Shown: in pieces, positions 59,988 to 64,000 of the stretch
How the letters are laid out: each line of letters begins with the position of its first letter
How positions within the stretch are numbered: position 1 is the first letter of the stretch
DNA from: Styela clava
Taxonomy: Eukaryota > Chordata > Ascidiacea > Stolidobranchia > Styelidae
Assembly (NCBI RefSeq): GCF_964204865.1
Contig: NC_135263.1
Coordinates: 4,590,501-4,654,500 of the forward strand
Direction: 5' to 3'
DNA length: 64,000 nucleotides
Position numbers and translations under genes: made by a program
The notes under the pieces: model-generated
Seen by the model: only the letters and a program-made list of their open reading frames with translations
Database searches by the model: none
Told to the model about the DNA's origin: nothing

Positions 59988-60284
59988 CAATAATGCATGA
60001 ATAAAGAAAATTATTACAATAAACTCCAATAATAACTCCCTCACCGCCAAGTAATATGCGCAGGTCAACCGAAATACCGTGTTTTCAATTTTACCTTCAC
60101 TAAGGTAGGGTTGCAATTTCATGGCAAAGCGACAACTTGCATGCAATTAGAACTCTCTCGCCGCTAAATTACGTGCCTAGGTAGGTCCACCAAAATCCCA
60201 ACTCTTCAATTTTACCTTGCTTAGGTAGTGAGTTCATGACAAATCGACAATATGCGTGCATTATGAATGACCTCGTACTGGCGA

Positions 60285-60512
60285 TCATAAATTGCCATAC
60301 TGCGAGCAATGGTGAACAACATCGTCTCGTCTCAAAGTCTTTTTTATATATTTCAAGACTTCTTTGTTGTTTGTGAAGTCACAAAGTGATGCTGCAGTTT
60401 TGTTATCATGACAAAACGAGACTGTCCTCACATTCTCTCCTTCTCTTTCTTCTACATTCGTTTTTCCAAATTCTCTCGTTTTATCGGTGGTTAGGTAAAT
60501 GTTGATTGCGAT
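60285..60512 (-). CDS. Candidate coding exon in right palindrome arm (unknown family)
   Basis: This is the inverted homolog of 52886-53236. An acceptor TTATCACAG is followed by 75 residues and TGA. It contains INIYLTTDKTREFG, FCHDNKTAASLCDF and EVLKYIKKTLRRD, and ends CSQYGNL. The two Cys in the core are conserved between arms. The final SQYGNL fits the pattern S-x-Y-x-x-L, but one match of so short a motif proves nothing. Upstream coding exons would lie above 60560 and were not identified. Confidence 0.4.
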   Translation of the reverse strand: MAINIYLTTDKTREFGKTNVEEREGENVRTVSFCHDNKTAASLCDFTNNKEVLKYIKKTLRRDDVVHHCSQYGNL

Positions 60513-60634
60513 CTGTGATAATGAAAGCATGGTTATGGTTTGGCATTTGTATTTCAAACTCCCGGGAGTCGAGAATTAGAGTCTAATTTATGAATGGTCC
60601 TGAAGTCGGAGCTGGAATTGCATGCCTTCAATGA

Positions 60635-60720
60635 GGCGCTCCAGAAGTATGTGCACCAAGATGGCGCACAACCTGATAACTCTAACCTGGTACACATACT
60701 ATGTTCAGTTGTGTGTTCTT
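60635..60720. mobile_element. Short MITE variant, right end missing
   Basis: GGCGCTCCAGAAGTATGTGC then CCAAGATGGCGCACAACCTG; stops at TGTTCAGTTGTGTG. Confidence 0.65.
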
Positions 60721-61011
60721 TTACCTAAACTCAAAAATTATTAACTTTACTAAGCACTTTAAACAGTCTGTTAATGAAAACTTTCATGCGCCAAAGTTTT
60801 TGTTAACAAGAACGATTTTTTTGGAGTTTGGAGTAGAATTTTTTACAACCCCTAGTAGGTAGGCAAAACTTTTCCTAGCCCCGGGTCGGGAGTCTGAGTA
60901 GATTGTAAATTTTCCCCGTTCAACAAAACTATGATGTGAACAGTGACAAGATAGATTAAGAACAAGACATGCCAAGCTGAAGGCACAATTATATTAATTT
61001 GGGTACTCCTG

Positions 61012-61195
61012 TAGTGTGCGAACCAAGACGGCGGACACCGGAACGTAGTATGTGTACCAGGTAAGGGTTTGGTCAAAATTTTATTCCAATTTTTCTCATT
61101 TTAGATCTGCTACGAATTCGGGGACTAGCCAAGTGACTCCCATAGTATTTGTACTTGAAATTATGGCCTAACCCTAACCTGGAACCCATACTACG
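61012..61195. mobile_element. MITE family A long variant, right end missing
   Basis: GGTACTCCTGTAGTGTGCGA, CCAAGACGGCGGACACC, GAACGTAGTATG start; ends at CATACTACG without the outer terminus. Confidence 0.65.
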
Positions 61196-61419
61196 AATTT
61201 TTCAGAACGTTTCATCTTTAAAAAATAATTGGAGTGGCAGCATTGCGATTGAGCGTAGTGAGTGTTACAAGTGCATCTCAAATTTGTCGAATTTGCAAAA
61301 GAGCAAAAATACGGATCAAAACAATATATAATCGGGCAGTTTACCACACATTTTTATGTCCGCGGAATGCCGTGGTGTTTTAGAGTGGCTTTTGTTTTGT
61401 CGACGTAACTAAGTTCTAG

Positions 61420-62065
61420 GTTTAAATTGGAGGCAATTGATTAATAAAGCAACATATTTTAAATATGCCCGTACCGGTCATGGATTGATTACTTTGCACA
61501 GGAGTAAAAATCATTTTTCGTTGAAAAAGTCGGCTCTTTTAACAAGTGGCGTAATCGCGGCGACTGTTCGGTGTGGATTTCGAGGCGGTGAATTTGTATT
61601 TTTAATTTACTGGTATACTTTATATGTATTTTCATTGTATGAAGTAAAATTGTACTAAACGGGATTTTATATCAGATATCGAGATTTTAATACCGGCAAT
61701 AACGAGTTCGCAAGATTGCAAAAATATGTATCAAAATTAAATACATCAGGCAGCTTATCTCATATTTTTATGTCCACAGATCGCCGTGGTATTTTAGTGT
61801 AGGAATGCTTTTATGTTGACGTAAGAAGTCGCAACCGCGAGTTACGTTTTACACAAATAAATTAATATATATATAACGACATTTTTAAATCCCGTAGTCA
61901 TTGATTGAATTCTTTACGCGACAGAAAATTCATTAAACGCTGATAAGGCGGCTCTATTAACGAACGGGTCATCGTGGTGAGTGGTGACTGTTACAGACGG
62001 CACTGGGAATTTCTGATTTTGAAATCCCCCTCTTTTGGAAATCCTGGCTGCGCGCCTGCGGTACA
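61420..62065. repeat. Decayed DNA element (related to 16530-17100)
   Basis: Contains TTTTAAATATGCCCGTACCG, GTCGGCTCTTTTAACAAGTG and a CCTCTTTTGGAAATCCTGGC terminus. Words are shared with family E interiors (ATCGGGCA, CGCAACCGCGAGTTAC). No gene. Confidence 0.45.
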
Positions 62066-62249
62066 CATAGTAATAGTGCTCAGCGTGTCAGTGGTGTTTT
62101 ATATTTACAAACTCTTGTCTGAATACCATTTTCAGTTCCATTTGAAAGTTTGAAACCTTGCTTTGAGCAAAATTGCATTGAAGTAAAAAAAACTGAAATC
62201 GAAAATTTCATTAACATTTCCCACACGATTTCATAATCATTTTTCAATC

Positions 62250-62397
62250 ATTCAATTTTATTCCAATTTTTCTTATTTTAGTTCTATTATGATTTTGGGG
62301 ACCAGTCAAGTGACTCCCGTAGTATTTGCACCTGAAACTTGTTACACATACTACGTTCCGGTGTCTGCCATCTTGGTTCAGATACTACGGGAGTACC
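62250..62397. mobile_element. MITE family A long variant, left end missing
   Basis: Interior TTTTATTCCAATTTTTCTTA, then ACGTTCCGGTGTCTGCCATC and CTACGGGAGTACC end. Confidence 0.65.
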
Positions 62398-62512
62398 CAA
62401 TTATGTGTCGGAAGTTGTTGAAGTCTGGTTTTTGGACGAGTCAGACTCGACGAAATTTTACTCCGACCCCAAAGCTCTGATAATAAGTTTGACGGATAAG
62501 ATATGAACATAC

Positions 62513-62803
62513 CTTTGCAGCATTATCATTGATAATCTTCCTCTTAGCGCGAAACGTGAAAACCACCAAGTTATTCCGTATTTTCTTTATTTTATCTGGA
62601 ATTACTTCCGCACGGTCATGACCCCGGAAAAACTTTGTTAAACTATTTTCTTGCAATGCGGAAGCTACAATATGCGATCCTCCGGTGTGAGCGAATATAA
62701 CACATTTGATTCCTTCTTCGCAATATCCCATTGTAAGGAAATGTTTCTGTAATTCTTCGACGTCATTTGGTTTTGCAGTGTTAACTATAACTTTTCCTTT
62801 GCC
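62513..62803 (-). CDS. Internal coding exon, 97 codons, unknown family
   Basis: A clean exon: an AATCCAG acceptor, 291 nt with no stop (phase 0 to phase 0), and a GTATGT donor. It opens GKGKVIVNTAKPNDVEELQK, then has GIKCVIFAHTGGSHIVASAL, FFRGHDRAEVIPDKIKK and ends NDNAAK. The alternation of short beta-like hydrophobic runs with charged helices suggests a globular alpha/beta domain. I do not recognise it. Partner exons were not identified with confidence; a possible one touches the window end at 63970-64000. Confidence 0.6.
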
Positions 62804-63107
62804 CTGGATTTAGACAAAATATTATTTTCCTCTAATGTAGGTATGTCGAATTTGGATTGGAATGCATTTAGTAAGTAAGTGTTTATTTCGATTTTCCAAT
62901 ACAACAAAACAAACAAATGTACGAAAAATCAGCTAATTGGGCAAAACCTAAAAAATGATGTAACACGTGCTGATGCACGTGCCAACTTACCCCAAACAGC
63001 AACAACTCATTGAAGTAAATTTAAAAAAAAGAGACACGAAAAATAATTCGGGCGTAAATACTTGTGTGGATGTAGAGTTTTAACATGAAGTGTAATTTTT
63101 ATGTCAG

Positions 63108-63437
63108 CGGCGTGACGCATCACGATAAGCGTTTGGAACACGCTCGCCACCACGCCTCTGATTACCCTGCGTGGGTTCGCAGGTTCGAATCCCATGTTTG
63201 GGTAGTTATGAGCGAGAGAATTGCTGAACTCCTCTCAACCGCAGGGTGGTTCACGTAACCACTGGTCGGTTACGGCATCCTCTACCACCAAGTCCATGCT
63301 TCCGGAAACAAATAACTGGCTAACTAATCCCATACCCGACCTGAACTGGTAACCAGGCGAGAGGCCGTGGTTCGCCATATGATTAGGCCATCTTATCGGC
63401 TTTCCTCTCCCCTGGTATAAATATAAACCCTATTCTA
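63108..63437 (+). mobile_element. tRNA-derived SINE, near full length
   Basis: Head with GGTTCGAATCCCATG, body GTAACCACTGGTCGGTTACG and tail GGCTTTCCTCTCCC followed by ATAAATAT; ORF 63007-63195 is its complement. Confidence 0.85.
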
Positions 63438-63969
63438 TATTCTCAGAAGACGAGAGCCTACAATATAATATTTGGCGATATGTAAGGAACTACTATTTTA
63501 GAATTAAGGGAATAGTTTCGGTTCAGAATTGTCTGCTCAGTTTATCACACCCTGCAGCCCTTGATGAGGTAAGTGGTGGACATGAGATTTGAACCCAAGA
63601 TTTGAAAAAAAGGGATGCCGTCGTCGACCCAATTAGACTCCAATATGGTAGGGTGTCCATAAATCCTGTCCCGCAAGCTCCTCTCTGGCATAGTGAGTGG
63701 GAGCGTGTTTCCAACTTTATCAAAAAAGCAGCTGGACCAATTTATTCATACAGTTGGATCTATATTTTCATTGGAAATACATCATTTTCCCCTTTGCCAC
63801 AGTTCAGACAGCTCAAATTCAGAATACTGGAAGCTTTGGCTTTTTCGGAATAAAATCCATTCGTGCTCGTGTAATTGATTTAACATAAAACCGTCTGTTA
63901 TAACTAAGATAAGCCAAAAGTGTCACAACATCACAGAAATCGTATCGGATAATTAAAAAAATACACTAC
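63438..63969. other. Gene-free stretch at window end
   Basis: Overlapping small ORFs at 63523-63888 share no recognisable protein. A GATTTGAACCC word near 63590 is like a degraded tRNA-SINE head also seen near 25180. Confidence 0.35.
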
Positions 63970-64000
63970 CTGATATTCTTGTCGTCTACTGTCATCCACG
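63970..64000 (-). CDS. Possible exon cut by the window end
   Basis: The minus strand reads WMTVDDKNI and ends in AG before GTAGTG, a plausible donor. It is too short to judge. It is listed because it could be the exon upstream of 62513-62803, although a direct join would not fit phase 0. Confidence 0.2.

Larger units (their letters stand above)
57232..60560 (-). repeat. Right arm of large inverted duplication
   Basis: Inverted partner of 52870-55725. It has private insertions at 58477-58677 (TA-flanked), 58961-59169 and 59875-59987 (MITEs). For the last, the left arm keeps the uninterrupted site near 53404-53412. The inner end at 57235 reads CAGTGTTTCTCAAACTC, a typical hAT terminus, so the innermost part of the arms may derive from a transposon. 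Confidence 0.85.

Noticed and set aside
1..64000. CRISPR array, operon or prokaryotic signals
   Set aside because: No regular repeat-spacer pattern; spliced genes, SINEs and polyadenylation signals show eukaryotic nuclear DNA.

Overview
This is a 64 kb window of AT-rich animal nuclear DNA. Short exons with GT/AG boundaries sit in kilobase introns, and transposon relics and SINEs fill most of the space. An SRCR-domain remnant, an animal-type eEF1B-beta gene with seven exons, and a tandem pair of O-fucosyltransferase-like genes indicate a metazoan. My best guess is an invertebrate deuterostome, possibly an ascidian. That is an inference from the overall style, not from a diagnostic marker.

Layout. 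(1) At 1-3800 there is no gene, but there is a degenerate direct duplication and two DNA-transposon relics. (2) At 3801-14229 (+) lies a spliced GDP-fucose O-fucosyltransferase-like gene for a type II membrane protein. I find seven exons; one phase-required exon was not found. (3) The 8 kb from 14230 to 22362 holds repeats only. (4) At 22363-34763 (+) lies a tandem paralog with the same exon borders in the conserved part. Its exon 2 equivalent was not found, but that exon is phase-symmetric, so the seven exons I see still join into one open frame of 504 codons. (5) At 35.4-39.1 kb there are two hAT-type elements, followed by an unrecognised 80-codon ORF. (6) At 39391-46067 (-) lies a complete seven-exon eEF1B-beta gene (223 aa). 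A 1.4 kb TA-flanked transposon sits in its first intron. (7) From 46 to 52.8 kb I see mostly repeats, including a piggyBac-like element and the best-preserved tRNA-derived SINE. (8) From 52.87 to 60.56 kb lies a large diverged inverted duplication of about 3 kb arms. Each arm carries a homologous, unrecognised coding exon and a short tail-like exon. The centre contains a decayed SRCR exon and another candidate exon. (9) From 60.6 kb to the end there are more MITEs, one good 97-codon minus-strand exon of unknown family, and a SINE.

The mobile elements can be dated relative to one another. Many have intact 8-bp target-site duplications, which marks them as hAT-type. Several are nested, and two sit in only one arm of the inverted duplication, with the empty site preserved in the other arm. 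So the duplication came first and the insertions followed. A SINE tail at the matching place in both arms predates the duplication.

The housekeeping gene is clear. The two fucosyltransferase-like genes probably act in the secretory pathway, but their acceptor is unknown. All boundaries were read by eye from splice consensus, phase and paralog comparison.
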